Shown here: positions 35,693 to 46,811 of the stretch, one piece after another
How the letters are laid out: every line of letters begins with the position of its first letter
How positions within the stretch are numbered: the stretch's first letter is position 1
Source of the DNA: Actinomycetospora chibensis
Lineage (GTDB): Bacteria; Actinomycetota; Actinomycetes; Mycobacteriales; Pseudonocardiaceae
NCBI RefSeq assembly: GCF_028737215.1
Contig: NZ_JAQZAM010000011.1
Coordinates: 183,431 to 247,430 of the forward strand
Length of the DNA stretch: 64,000 nucleotides
Direction: 5' to 3'
Made by a program: the position numbers and the translations under genes
The notes under the pieces: model-generated
What the model was told of the DNA's origin: nothing
The model's input: the letters and a program-made list of their open reading frames with translations, nothing else
Databases searched by the model: none

Positions 35693-38068
35693 TCAGTGCT
35701 GGGAGCCCGGCTCGCCGGCGTACTCGGGTCCGGCGGGCGAGCGGTCGGCCGGGTCGCCGGCGGACGCGCCCGCGATCGCACGCCACACCGCCTCCGGGGT
35801 CAGCGGCATGTCGATGTGCCGCACCCCGAGGTGGGACAGCGCGTCGATCACGGCGTTGTGCACCGCGGGCGTCGAGCCGATCGTGCCCGACTCCCCGATC
35901 CCCTTCGCGCCGATCGGGTTGAGGTGGGTCGGGGTCTCGGTGTTCGACGTCTCGAACGACGGGAGGTCCGCCGCCGACGGGATGGTGTACGAGGCGAGGT
36001 TGCCGCTGGTCGGGTTGCCGTCCTCGTCGAACGTCACCCGCTCGTAGAGGGCCTGCGAGATGCCCTGGGCGATGCCGCCGTGCTGCTGCCCGGCGACGAG
36101 CATCGGGTTGAGGATGCGGCCCGCGTCGTCGACGGCGACGTGGCGGCGCTGGTGGACCATGCCGGTGTCGAGGTCGACGTCCACGACGGCGATGTGGGAG
36201 CCGAACGGGAAGCTCGACTGGCCCTGCTTGAAGTCGAGCTCCTGGCGCATCGGGGCGGCGGAGCCGTCCTCGGTGCCCGAGCCGTCCTCCGACGCCGTCG
36301 CCACCTGCGCCCAGGTGATCTCGCGGTCGGCGATGCCCTTCACGCCGAAGCCGCCGTCGGTCTGCTCGATGTCCTCCACCCCGGCCTCGAGCAGGTGCGC
36401 GGCGATCTCCTTGGCCCGCGACACCAGCTGCTCGGACGCGTTGTGGATGGCGCTGCCGCCGGTCTGCAGGGAGCGCGACCCCAGCGTGCCGGCGCCGCTG
36501 CGCACCAGCGCGGTGTCGGACTGGACCACCTTGACCTTCTCCATCGGCACGCCGAGGACGCCCGCCGCGAGCTGGGCGTAGGCGGTCTCGTGACCCTGTC
36601 CGTGCGCGCTCGTCCCGGCCATGACCGTGAACGTGCCGTCGGGGTGCGCCTGGGCCGAGCCGTATTCGCCGTCGAGCCCCAGCGGGGCGGTGACCTCGAC
36701 GTACGAGGCGACACCGATGCCCATGGCGGTCCGGCTGCCCTCGGCGCGGCGGCGCTCCTGCTCGGCGCGCAGCCCGTCGTAGTCCGCCGCGACCTTGACC
36801 GCGTCGAGCGCCTTCTCGTGCTCGGCGTTGTCGTACTCGGCGCCGGTGAGGCTCGTCATCGGGAACTTGTCGGGCTGCAGGAAGTTCTTCCGGCGCATCT
36901 CGAGCGGGTCCATGCCGATCTCGTCGGCGGCCATGTCGATGATGCGCTCGAGGAGCTGGGTCGCCTCGGGACGCCCGGCGCCGCGGTAGGCGCCGGTGGT
37001 CGTGGTGTTGGTGACCACGGTCTTCCAGGCGAAGTCGATGGCCGGGATGTCGTAGACGCCCTGGGCCATCAGCTGGGTCAGGCTCGGCAGGATCGTCCCG
37101 ACCGCCGGGTACATGCCGCCGTCGCCGACGACCGAGGCGCGCAGCCCGACGATGCGTCCGTCGTTCTTGACGCCGAGCTCGACGTGCTGCACCTGGGCGC
37201 GCCCGTGCACCATCGAGAGCATGTTCTCCGAGCGCGTCTCGGTCCAACGCACGGGGCGTCCGAGGTCCATCGCGGCCCGGGCGGCGATCGAGTACTCGGG
37301 GTAGGCCGTGGCCTTCGGGCCGAAGCCGCCGCCCACGCGCGGGGCGATCACGCGGACCTGCTCGGCCTCGAGGCCCAGGTCGCCGGCGAGCGCGTCGCGG
37401 GCTCCGTGCGGGGTCTGGACCGACAGCCACAGGGTGACGCCGCCGTTCGGCTCGCCGGGGACGGCGACGGCCGCGTTCGGCTCCATCGGCACGCCCGCGA
37501 GACGCTGGTTGTAGAACTTGCCGGACACGACGATGTCGGCGGTGTCGAAGATGCCCTCGACCTCACCGGTGCCGGCGCCCGCGACGACGTTCGACCCGTG
37601 CTCCTCGAAGATCACCGGAGCGCCCTCGGCCATGGCCTCCTCGATGCCGACCACCGCGGGCAGCGGGTCGATGTCGGGGAACACCGACTCGGCGGCGTCG
37701 AGCGCCTGGCCGGAGGTCTCGGCGACGACGGCGGCGATGATGTCGCCCACGAACCGCACGCGCCCGCGCGCCAGCGGCGGACGGGACATCGCGTCGGGCA
37801 CGACGCCGGGCAGGCCGGGCCGGTCGGCGATCTGCAGGTCGCCGTCGACGTAGACCCCGACGACGCCCGGCTTCGTGCGCGCCTCCTCGACGTCCACGGA
37901 GTTCAGCGTCCCGTGGGCCATCGGCGAGCGCACGAAGACCACGTGCAGCGAGCCCTCGATCGGCAGGTCCCCGGTGTAGCTCTCGGCCCCGGTGATCAGG
38001 CCCTGGTCCTCGGTGCGCTTGACCGAGTGACCGAAGATCGATCCGGACCGACTGGGGGTGATGGTCAT
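35693..38068 (-). CDS. Xanthine-dehydrogenase-family molybdopterin-binding subunit (form II CoxL-like)
   Basis: 791 residues, full length for the large subunit of aerobic CO-dehydrogenase/xanthine-oxidase-type hydroxylases. GQGHETAYAQLAAGVLG and GAKGIGESGTIGSTPAVHNA bind the Mo-pyranopterin; the catalytic Glu is in the GIGESG segment. The loop TGAYRGAGRPEA is the form II motif, not the AYRCSFR of true CO dehydrogenase. AGGAG precedes the ATG. No medium (FAD) or small ([2Fe-2S]) subunit genes adjoin it, so partners must be encoded elsewhere or the gene is an orphan. Confidence 0.9.
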   Translation of the reverse strand: MTITPSRSGSIFGHSVKRTEDQGLITGAESYTGDLPIEGSLHVVFVRSPMAHGTLNSVDVEEARTKPGVVGVYVDGDLQIADRPGLPGVVPDAMSRPPLARGRVRFVGDIIAAVVAETSGQALDAAESVFPDIDPLPAVVGIEEAMAEGAPVIFEEHGSNVVAGAGTGEVEGIFDTADIVVSGKFYNQRLAGVPMEPNAAVAVPGEPNGGVTLWLSVQTPHGARDALAGDLGLEAEQVRVIAPRVGGGFGPKATAYPEYSIAARAAMDLGRPVRWTETRSENMLSMVHGRAQVQHVELGVKNDGRIVGLRASVVGDGGMYPAVGTILPSLTQLMAQGVYDIPAIDFAWKTVVTNTTTTGAYRGAGRPEATQLLERIIDMAADEIGMDPLEMRRKNFLQPDKFPMTSLTGAEYDNAEHEKALDAVKVAADYDGLRAEQERRRAEGSRTAMGIGVASYVEVTAPLGLDGEYGSAQAHPDGTFTVMAGTSAHGQGHETAYAQLAAGVLGVPMEKVKVVQSDTALVRSGAGTLGSRSLQTGGSAIHNASEQLVSRAKEIAAHLLEAGVEDIEQTDGGFGVKGIADREITWAQVATASEDGSGTEDGSAAPMRQELDFKQGQSSFPFGSHIAVVDVDLDTGMVHQRRHVAVDDAGRILNPMLVAGQQHGGIAQGISQALYERVTFDEDGNPTSGNLASYTIPSAADLPSFETSNTETPTHLNPIGAKGIGESGTIGSTPAVHNAVIDALSHLGVRHIDMPLTPEAVWRAIAGASAGDPADRSPAGPEYAGEPGSQH

Positions 38069-38398
38069 CGGTGCTGCTCCTGAGAGTCGAGAGTCATCGT
38101 GGTGGTGATCGTGGGCGGTGCTCCCGTGGGCACCGGCCGGGCCAGGCGGTCGTCGCGCCGACGGGGACGATGCCGGCGGTTCCCGGTCAGCATGAGCGTG
38201 CGGGGGCGTCCGTGCACGCCGGGCGACCGGGCGCCGTCACCGACCTGCCCCACGCGTCCTCCTCGTCGCTCCTGTGCCGACGGGCACAGAAGATCAGACG
38301 CCGTGGGGTCCGTCGAGTCCGGTTTCCGGTGGGCGGACCGGCCTGCCCCTTCCGGCCCGCGTTGGACCGCCGGGAGGCCCCGGGCCACGATCCGCGTC
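38069..38398. other. Gene-free divergent region
   Basis: 330 nt between the CoxL-like and SCO6745-like genes. Only a small hairpin, TGTGCC (38273-38278) / GGCACA (38283-38288), stands out. I see no supportable reading frame and no clear promoter. Confidence 0.5.
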
Positions 38399-39334
38399 AT
38401 GGACTTCGCGGAGGCCCGGGCCACGTTCTGCACACCCCGGACGGGGCCGGTCGCCGACCCGGCCGCGGCCGCGACGCCGGCCCGCCGGTTGCGCGACGCC
38501 CTCGAGCCGCTGGCCATGGTGACCGTGTGGAGCGAGCCGGCCGCCGACCGGGCCGCGGCGGCGGGCCTCGACTTCCTCGCCGGCTACGTCGGCGGGCGCG
38601 CCTCGGCGCTCGGCGACGTCCCCGGCACGCTCGTGGCGTCGACGTTCGCCGTGTTCGAGCCGGACCTGGCGGGCGGCCTCTGGGACCGGGCGCGCGCGTC
38701 GTGCTCGGTGGCGCAACTGCAGCAGGGGCGCGAGCGCGCGGGCACCGAGGCCCTGCGCGCCGCGCTCGCCGACGTCGGGGAGTCCGGGGTCGACGAGGTC
38801 GACGTGGACGGCGTGGTCGACACCCTGCGCGCCGGGCTCGCCGCGGCCGACCTCATGGGACGCCCGCTCTTCGCGGGCATGTGGGCGCTGCCCTGGCCCG
38901 ACGAGGCCTACGGCCGGCTCTGGCACGCCACGTCCCTGCTGCGCGAGCACCGCGGCGACTCCCACGTCGCCGCCTGCGTCGCCGCCGGGCTCGACGGCAT
39001 CGAGGCCAACGTCCTCACCGAGCTGTGGGTGGGGTTCGACCTGCTGGAGTACACGTCCACCCGCGGGTGGTCGCCGGAGGCGATGGACGCCGCGATCGGG
39101 CGCCTGCGCACGCGCGGCCTGCTCGACGGGCCGCCCGATCACACGGTGCTCTCCGACGAGGGCCGCCGCCTGCGCGCCGGGATCGAGGACGCCACCGACC
39201 TCGCCCAGCAGCCGATCGTCGACCTCATCGGTGACGCCCTCGACCGCACCGTCGACGCGCTGGCGACGTGGTCCGAGGCCGTCGTGACCCGCGGGTGGTT
39301 CCCGCCGGACCCCTACAAGCGCGCCGCCGGCTGA
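38399..39334 (+). CDS. SCO6745-family protein (winged-helix-like)
   Basis: 311 residues. ATPARRLRDALEPLAMVTVW near the start, AGRPLFAGMWALPWPDEAY-like segment (GRPLFAGMWALPWPDE) in the middle, and HRGDSHVAACVAAGLDGIEA are the conserved pieces of this actinomycete family, often annotated as helix-turn-helix protein. The late part (LRTRGLLDGPPDHTVLSDEG) resembles a winged helix. Biochemical role unknown. Confidence 0.75.
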   Translation: MDFAEARATFCTPRTGPVADPAAAATPARRLRDALEPLAMVTVWSEPAADRAAAAGLDFLAGYVGGRASALGDVPGTLVASTFAVFEPDLAGGLWDRARASCSVAQLQQGRERAGTEALRAALADVGESGVDEVDVDGVVDTLRAGLAAADLMGRPLFAGMWALPWPDEAYGRLWHATSLLREHRGDSHVAACVAAGLDGIEANVLTELWVGFDLLEYTSTRGWSPEAMDAAIGRLRTRGLLDGPPDHTVLSDEGRRLRAGIEDATDLAQQPIVDLIGDALDRTVDALATWSEAVVTRGWFPPDPYKRAAG

Positions 39335-39335
39335 C

Positions 39336-41390
<2,055 letters not shown>

Positions 41391-41460
41391 GTCCGGGTGT
41401 CCTCCTGGCCTTCCTGCGCGACGACGCGGGCGAGCGTAGATCGCCCGCCCGCGCCGGCCC

Positions 41461-41760
41461 TCAGACCGTGGTCGGGGGCTCGGGGCGTGCCCCGGTCGGC
41501 GCCGCCGGAGGTGTCGACGGGACGACCGGGTCCGTCCGGTCCTCCGGGCCCTCCTCGGGCACCAGTGCCCAGGCAGCCAGGTAGGCGATCAGACCGATCA
41601 GGTGCCCGAACACGGCCAGGAGTACCGCGACGACGCGGACGAGAGTGACGTCGAGGCCGGTGCGGGCGGCGATCCCGCCGCACACACCGGCGATCCAGCG
41701 GTCGCCGACGCTGCGCCGGAAGCCGAGGGTGGACGGGACGGGGGTTCCGGGTGTGCTCAT
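41461..41760 (-). CDS. PspC-domain membrane protein
   Basis: 99 residues. [20 protein letters not shown] is the phage-shock-protein C signature, followed by the domain's membrane helix ([20 protein letters not shown]) and a proline-rich tail. PspC-type proteins take part in envelope stress. The tail (about 30 residues) probably faces the cytosol or periplasm without structure. Confidence 0.85.
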   Translation of the reverse strand: MSTPGTPVPSTLGFRRSVGDRWIAGVCGGIAARTGLDVTLVRVVAVLLAVFGHLIGLIAYLAAWALVPEEGPEDRTDPVVPSTPPAAPTGARPEPPTTV

Positions 41761-41934
41761 GGCCTCCAGCCTGCTGCCGCGACGCGCGCCCGGCCTCCGG
41801 GTCCGTCCCCGGTTCGACCCCGGACCTCGCCCCTGACATCTCGGGGTCGCTCACTCGGACGTCGGAGCACAACACTCCGTCACCTTGAGCCGATTTGCGG
41901 CTACTGACTGACCCTTCTGGCCTAGCAAAGATCG

Positions 41935-41950
41935 TGTGATCTGACTTACA
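41935..41950. promoter_or_regulatory. CRP/FNR-family-like site upstream of the membrane protein / oxidase pair
   Basis: TGTGA-N6-TTACA matches the TGTGA-N6-TCACA consensus of actinomycete Crp/GlxR proteins at 9 of 10 positions, about 65 nt before the GTG at 42015. It overlaps a second dyad, AGATC-GTGT-GATCT (41929-41942). No regulator gene lies next to it. Confidence 0.4.
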
Positions 41951-42014
41951 GTGAGCGCCACGCCGGACCGCCACCCGGCAGACCACCACTGTTGCTCGCG
42001 GAAAGGGGTCGATC

Positions 42015-42464
42015 GTGCAGACGACCTATCGGGTGCTCGCCTGGATCCTCGCCCTGGAGGTGGTCGTCCAGGCGGCGGCCATCGCCTGGGCCCTCTTCGG
42101 GCTCTCCGCCTGGATCCAGGGCGGCGGCGTGCTCGACCAGGCGTCGATGGAGAGCGACGTCCAGTTCGACGGCGTCGTGGGCTTCATGGTCCACGGGATG
42201 AACGGCACGATCATCGTGCCGGCCGTGGCGTTGCTGCTGCTGATCGTCTCGTTCTTCGCGAAGCTGCCCCGGGGCGTCACGTTCGCCGCAGCGCTGTTCG
42301 TCATGGTCGTGGCGCAGGTGCTCCTCGGCATCGTCTCCCACTCCGTGCCGGCCCTGGGCATGCTCCACGGCGCCCTGGCGCTGGGCATCCTGGTCACCGC
42401 CGTGCTCTCCGCACGCCTCGCGGGCGTCCCGCGCACCACGCGCGAGCCGGTGCCGGCGGCCTGA
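42015..42464 (+). CDS. Four-helix membrane protein next to the multicopper oxidase
   Basis: 149 residues from a GTG preceded by GAAAGGGG. Four membrane helices: residues about 7-28, 58-80, 88-108 and 115-132. Histidines sit at helix ends (FMVHGMNG, SHSVPALGMLHGALALG), which could bind haem or copper. It may be a DUF6220-type protein; I am not certain. The oxidase gene starts 42 nt downstream, so the two are probably co-expressed. Confidence 0.7.
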   Translation: MQTTYRVLAWILALEVVVQAAAIAWALFGLSAWIQGGGVLDQASMESDVQFDGVVGFMVHGMNGTIIVPAVALLLLIVSFFAKLPRGVTFAAALFVMVVAQVLLGIVSHSVPALGMLHGALALGILVTAVLSARLAGVPRTTREPVPAA

Positions 42465-42505
42465 CCCACCGGCTGATCACGGGCCAGGACCCACAGGGAC
42501 ACCCG

Positions 42506-44014
42506 ATGCTGCGGGCGCGGCGCCGGACGTGGCGCACCGGGGTTCCCCGGGGACCCCTCGTGGCCGTCGTCGTCGCGCTCGTGGTGCTGGTGCCGCTCGG
42601 GTGGATGTGGGCCGGCAGCCTGATGCCCGCCTCGTACTCCGTGGCGGACATGGGGACGCCGGACTACGGCGGCGGGCCTTCCGGGGACCACGCGATGCAC
42701 GGCATGGCGGGCATGGCCGGCCCGTCGGTGGACGCCCTGCGCGAGCCGCCGGGACCGGCCGACGTCGACATCACGCTCGTCGCGCGCGGGGGCCGGGTGA
42801 CGCTGCCGTCGGGTCGGGTGATCGAGGGCTTCACGCTCAACGGCACGACGCCCGGCCCGGAGATCCGCGCGGTGCAGGGGCAGATGGTGCAGGTCCGCCT
42901 GGTCAACGAGAACGTGGCCGAGGGCGTCACCCTGCACTGGCACGGCTACGACGTGCCCGCAGGTGACGACGGCGTCGCCGGCGTGACCCAGGACGCGGTG
43001 CCGATCGGCGGCTCGTTCGTCTACCGGTTCCGTGCCGATCAGGCCGGGACGTACTGGTACCACTCGCACCAGGCGGCGGACCCGCAGGTCCGGGGCGGCC
43101 TCTTCGGCGCCCTCGTGGTGACGCCCACCGAGGGGCCGGCTGACATCGGGGGTCCGGGCGACACCGGCGACGTCACCGCGGTGACCCACGTCTACCAGGG
43201 ACGCCGCACGGTCAACGGCCTCGAGGGCGACGTCCCGGCCGCGGGCGCCCCGGGCACGCGGGTGCGCGTCCGCCTCGTGAACACCGACAATGGCCCGGTC
43301 CAGGCGTGGGTCGGCGGCGCGCCCTACCGGCTCGTGGCGATCGACGGCCACGACGTCAACGCCCCGACGCCCACCACCGACGCGCTGTCGGTCACGGCCG
43401 GGGCGCGCGCCGACCTCGAGGTCGACCTGCCCGCCGACGGCGCCGGCGTGCGGGTCGAGATCGGCGGGGCGTCGGCCGTGACCTTCGGCCGGCCGCTGCC
43501 CGTCACCCCGCGCCCGGCCCGCGACCTGGACCCGATGCATTACGGCGCCCCCGCCGCCCTGGCCTTCAACCCGGATACCGCGACCCGCCACTTCGACTAC
43601 GTCATCGGCCGGCGCCCGGGGTTCGTCGACGGGACGCCGGGCCTGTTCTGGACCGTCAACGGCCGGATGTGGCCCGACGTGCCGATGTACGTGGTGCGCA
43701 CCGGTGACGTCGTCCGGATGCACATCGACAACCCCAGCGGCGAGCTGCACCCCATGCACCTGCACGGGCACCACGCCGTCGTGCTCGCCCGCGACGGCGT
43801 GCCGGCCACCGGGAGCCCGTGGTGGGTCGACAGCCTCGACGCGCAGGACGGCCACACCTACGACATCGCGTTCGTGGCCGACAACCCCGGACTCTGGATG
43901 GACCACTGCCACAACCTGACGCATCCGGCCGAGGGCCTCATGGCACACCTCATGTACGAGGGGGTGACGACGCCGTATCGCGTCGGTGGTGACAGCCACA
44001 ACGACCCGGAGTGA
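42506..44014 (+). CDS. Membrane-anchored multicopper oxidase
   Basis: 502 residues. One N-terminal helix (about 18-38) anchors the protein outside the membrane; a Met/His-rich linker (HAMHGMAGMAG) follows. All copper-ligand motifs of the family are present: HWHG (144-147), HSH in YWYHSHQA, HPMHLHGH, and HCHNLTHPAEGLM with the type 1 Cys flanked by His and an axial Met. It should oxidise Cu(I), Mn(II) or phenolic substrates with O2. The Met/His-rich linker favours a copper role, by analogy with CueO. Confidence 0.9.
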   Translation: MLRARRRTWRTGVPRGPLVAVVVALVVLVPLGWMWAGSLMPASYSVADMGTPDYGGGPSGDHAMHGMAGMAGPSVDALREPPGPADVDITLVARGGRVTLPSGRVIEGFTLNGTTPGPEIRAVQGQMVQVRLVNENVAEGVTLHWHGYDVPAGDDGVAGVTQDAVPIGGSFVYRFRADQAGTYWYHSHQAADPQVRGGLFGALVVTPTEGPADIGGPGDTGDVTAVTHVYQGRRTVNGLEGDVPAAGAPGTRVRVRLVNTDNGPVQAWVGGAPYRLVAIDGHDVNAPTPTTDALSVTAGARADLEVDLPADGAGVRVEIGGASAVTFGRPLPVTPRPARDLDPMHYGAPAALAFNPDTATRHFDYVIGRRPGFVDGTPGLFWTVNGRMWPDVPMYVVRTGDVVRMHIDNPSGELHPMHLHGHHAVVLARDGVPATGSPWWVDSLDAQDGHTYDIAFVADNPGLWMDHCHNLTHPAEGLMAHLMYEGVTTPYRVGGDSHNDPE

Positions 44015-44054
44015 ACCACCCGTCCCACGCGGGGATACTGGTCGGTAACCACGC

Positions 44055-44071
44055 GGTCCCCCGAGGGGACC
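44055..44071. terminator. Short hairpin after the multicopper oxidase
   Basis: GGTCCCC (44055-44061) and GGGGACC (44065-44071) form a 7-bp stem with a 3-nt loop, 40 nt after the oxidase stop and just before the ribosome binding site GGAGGTGA of the next gene. It may terminate or attenuate. Confidence 0.4.
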
Positions 44072-44089
44072 TCCGGAGGTGACCGACCG

Positions 44090-44431
44090 ATGACCGCTCC
44101 CCCTGCCGAGACCGGCACCGCAACGCCTCGGATGGCGCCCTGGACGGCCTCCTGGGTGCCGGAGTACGCCACCCGGTGCGCCGAGGCCGTCGTCCACGCC
44201 CTGGACCTGCTCGACGGAGACGACGTCGAGACCGTGCCCGACCCGGCGGGGCACGGGTTCACGCTGACCGTGCTCGCCGACCCGCCGCCGCCCGTGCGCG
44301 CGCTGCGCTGGACGCCGGACACCGGCTGGTCGGTCACCGGCGACGCCGCCTCGCGGCGGGCACCGCGCTGGTCGCCCCTGCCGGTCGCGGCCGACGCCGA
44401 TCCCCTGGAGCTCTGCGAGGCGCTGGCCTGA
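44090..44431 (+). CDS. 113-aa hypothetical protein
   Basis: ATG with a strong ribosome binding site (GGAGGTGA). The core HGFTLTVLADPPPPVRALRW then TPDTGWSVTGDAA looks like a small alpha/beta protein of the type found in Pseudonocardiaceae (possibly DUF6292-like; weak). No motif for activity. It ends just before a 9-bp hairpin. Confidence 0.6.
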   Translation: MTAPPAETGTATPRMAPWTASWVPEYATRCAEAVVHALDLLDGDDVETVPDPAGHGFTLTVLADPPPPVRALRWTPDTGWSVTGDAASRRAPRWSPLPVAADADPLELCEALA

Positions 44432-44485
44432 GGGCCGCACCGGGAGCGGGGGTCACCCGCCTCGAACGGGGCCGGGGCGCGTGTG

Positions 44486-44512
44486 CCGGTGCGGGCCCCT
44501 CGTCCGCACCGG
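44486..44512. terminator. Hairpin after the 113-aa gene
   Basis: CCGGTGCGG (44486-44494) / CCGCACCGG (44504-44512), perfect 9-bp stem with a 9-nt loop, 55 nt after the stop. Probable terminator. Confidence 0.45.
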
Positions 44513-44677
44513 CCGCCCCGGAGTCGGAACGTACCGGGCGGTCCCCTCGTCGGAAAGGCCGTGATCGCGAACCCGACCGCGCGGCGGCGTACGCACAATG
44601 ACGTACAGCGTCACCCGCACGGGGGGCTCTAACCTCGCTGGTCGACGCCCGTCATCGACGGGCACGGGGGAGGCACG

Positions 44678-44839
44678 ATGCCACGCCGGGGCCACGATCA
44701 CCTGATCCACGAACCACGCATCCGCCGGGTTGCGCGCAGGCCGGAGACGCCGAGCACGCCCGCGCCGCGCCGCGAGGAGCCGACTCCGAGGGTGCCGGCG
44801 CCCCGCAGCCCCCGCGACGAGGACCGCGCGACCGCCTAG
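44678..44839 (+). CDS. 53-aa Pro/Arg-rich basic peptide
   Basis: ATG preceded at 6 nt by GGGGGAGG, and a 7-bp hairpin (GCCCGTC 44647-44653 / GACGGGC 44657-44663) sits just before that site. The product begins MPRRGHDHLIHEPRIRRVAR and continues as a Pro/Arg/Glu-rich chain with repeated PAPR-like bits. No family recognised. Support is the ribosome binding site only. Confidence 0.4.
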   Translation: MPRRGHDHLIHEPRIRRVARRPETPSTPAPRREEPTPRVPAPRSPRDEDRATA

Positions 44840-44961
44840 GCGCGCCGTCCCGATCGGCGCAGCAGGCCGTCTTCGTCCGGCCGAGCCGGACCGGGCGCTG
44901 TGCGTGCTGGGGGCGTGCCCTGTGCGTGCCCTCTGCGTGGTCGGACCGAGGGCGACGTCGG

Positions 44962-46482
44962 TCAGCGGTGGTGACCGCGCGCCCGACCGCGGGAACGGTC
45001 GTTGCCCCGGTCGTCGTCGCTGTCGTCCGCGCGCGCCTGGGCCCGCCAGCGGTCGAACCAGCGGTCCCACGCCTCGGCGGCCCGGGCCTCGGCGTCGCGG
45101 GAGCGCCGCGTGGTCGTCGTCCTCGCGTCCGAGGAGGAGGCCACGTCCTCGACCGCCGAGGAACGGGACGACGACGTGGTCGTCGTGGTGGGCGCGGAGT
45201 CGGCGGGGATCACCGGCGGCGCCGCGATCGGCACGGGGGCGGCCAGGGGCGCGGGGTCGACCTCGGGAGCCGCGATCGGCAACGGGTCCGACGTGTTCGT
45301 CGCCGCCGCCACGAGCCCCGCCGCGCCCAGCATCCCGACCAGCCCGGCGCCGACGGCGGCGACCTTCCGGGAGGAACGGAAGCGCGTGGCGCCCGCTCCG
45401 TCGTCGACGGACGTGGCCGCGCGCGTCCGTGCCCGGGAGGCGGCGAGAACGGCGGAGACGGCCGCCGGGACGGCGATGGGCCCGGTGTGCGACTCGTCGG
45501 CGTCCGGCTGGGGATCGGAGCTCCGGGCGTCGCTCGGGAGCCGGATCGCGGGCACCGACCCGGGGGACGCCGACGGCCCGGCGAGCGCCGTGATCGCCGG
45601 TACCGGGCCGGACGCCGACGTACCGGCCAGGGCGGCGAGCATCCGCGCCGCCTCGGCGGCACTCGGCCGCCGCGTCGGATCGTGGTCGAGCAGGCTGCGC
45701 AGCACGGGCGTGAGGTCGCCGGCGCGGCGGGCGGGCTGGACGTGCCCGGTGGCGACCCGGGAGAGCACCTCGAGGGCATTGCCCCCGTCGCCGGCCGGCG
45801 GAGTGCCCTCGAGCGCGGCGTAGAGCGTCGCGCCGAGGGAGAAGACGTCGGCGGCCGCGGTGGCGATGCCGCCACGGGCCAGCTCGGGCGCCATGTAGTG
45901 CGGCGTGCCGGCGACGAGCTGGTCGGAGGTGCCCGGGTCGGTGTCGACCACGGCGATGCCGAAGTCGGTGACCGTCACGACGTCGTCGAGGCCGATCATG
46001 ATGTTCGCGGGCTTCACGTCGCGGTGGACGATCCCGCGGGCGTGCATGGCGCACAGGCCGTCGGCGACCTGCGCGCCGATGGCGGCGACCCGCGCCGGCG
46101 ACAGGAGACCCTCGCGGTCGAGGAGATCGGCCAGCGACGGCGCGGCCACGTACTCCATGACCAGGCAGACCTCGCCGTCCAGCTCGGTCATGTCGAAGAT
46201 GGCGGCCAGACGGGGGTGGTGCAGCCGCGCGGCCACCCGCCCCTCGCGGTGGGCCCGGTCGCGGACCCGCCGGGCACGGGACTCGTCGACCGCATGGCCC
46301 CCGTGGAGCCGCTTGATCGCGACGTCGCGGTCCAACAGCTCGTCGTGGGCCCGCCACACGGATCCCGAGCCGCCCCGCCCCACGGGCGCGAGCAGCAGGT
46401 AGCGGCCGGCGACCCGGCGTCCGGGCTCGATCGTGGCCCGGGCGTCCCAGATGGCGCTCGGCACCGAGGTCGGCGTCGACAT
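44962..46482 (-). CDS. Receptor-type serine/threonine protein kinase
   Basis: 506 residues. The kinase domain spans about 25-285: glycine loop VGRGGSGSV (34-42), ATP-binding Lys 57 (VAIKRL), catalytic loop HRDVKPAN (153-160), DFG (173-175) and APE (198-200). A long Ala/Ser-rich linker and one membrane helix (about 374-395) follow, with an extracellular tail rich in Asp and Arg (RADDSDDDRGNDRSRGR). No PASTA repeats. It probably senses an envelope or ion signal; the acidic tail could bind metal. Targets unknown. Confidence 0.92.
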   Translation of the reverse strand: MSTPTSVPSAIWDARATIEPGRRVAGRYLLLAPVGRGGSGSVWRAHDELLDRDVAIKRLHGGHAVDESRARRVRDRAHREGRVAARLHHPRLAAIFDMTELDGEVCLVMEYVAAPSLADLLDREGLLSPARVAAIGAQVADGLCAMHARGIVHRDVKPANIMIGLDDVVTVTDFGIAVVDTDPGTSDQLVAGTPHYMAPELARGGIATAAADVFSLGATLYAALEGTPPAGDGGNALEVLSRVATGHVQPARRAGDLTPVLRSLLDHDPTRRPSAAEAARMLAALAGTSASGPVPAITALAGPSASPGSVPAIRLPSDARSSDPQPDADESHTGPIAVPAAVSAVLAASRARTRAATSVDDGAGATRFRSSRKVAAVGAGLVGMLGAAGLVAAATNTSDPLPIAAPEVDPAPLAAPVPIAAPPVIPADSAPTTTTTSSSRSSAVEDVASSSDARTTTTRRSRDAEARAAEAWDRWFDRWRAQARADDSDDDRGNDRSRGRARGHHR

Positions 46483-46811
46483 GCCCCTCCCTTCTGCTCC
46501 GTGACCGCGTATCGCGGGCCGTGACCATTCCGTTACCGAGCGATCCGGGATCCGGGCCTAGCGTCACCCGTTCGTGTGCGGCGGCATCCTCGCCGACCTC
46601 CGTGGCGGGACGCCGACCGCCCCACCCGGCACCCCCACACGGCACCCCCACCCGGCACTGCCGTCTGCCCCGGTTCGCGCCCTGTGACCTGGGCCATGCG
46701 GCCTCGGGTGCGCGGGGACACAGCCATCGCGGACCCCATCGACCCCCCGAGTCGGTACCGTCGGTACCGCGTACTTCAAGTACTCGATTCGACGCGGAGG
46801 TCACCGCCGTC
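46483..46811. other. Gene-free region upstream of the desaturase gene
   Basis: 329 nt between divergent genes. It contains imperfect 14-15 nt C-rich repeats (CACCCGGCACCCC-like, about 46622-46658) and, close to the desaturase, the palindrome cluster described separately. No supportable gene. Confidence 0.5.
46753..46783. promoter_or_regulatory. Palindrome cluster upstream of the desaturase
   Basis: CGGTACCG occurs twice (46753-46760 and 46762-46769), each self-complementary, followed at once by GTACTT-C-AAGTAC (46771-46783). All three dyads lie within 60 nt of the ATG at 46812. They look like binding sites of a dimeric repressor, such as a TetR-type fatty-acid regulator, though none is encoded nearby. 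Confidence 0.5.

Noticed and set aside
35693..38068. True CO dehydrogenase
   Set aside because: The active-site loop is AYRGAGR (form II) rather than AYRCSFR, and coxM and coxS are missing.
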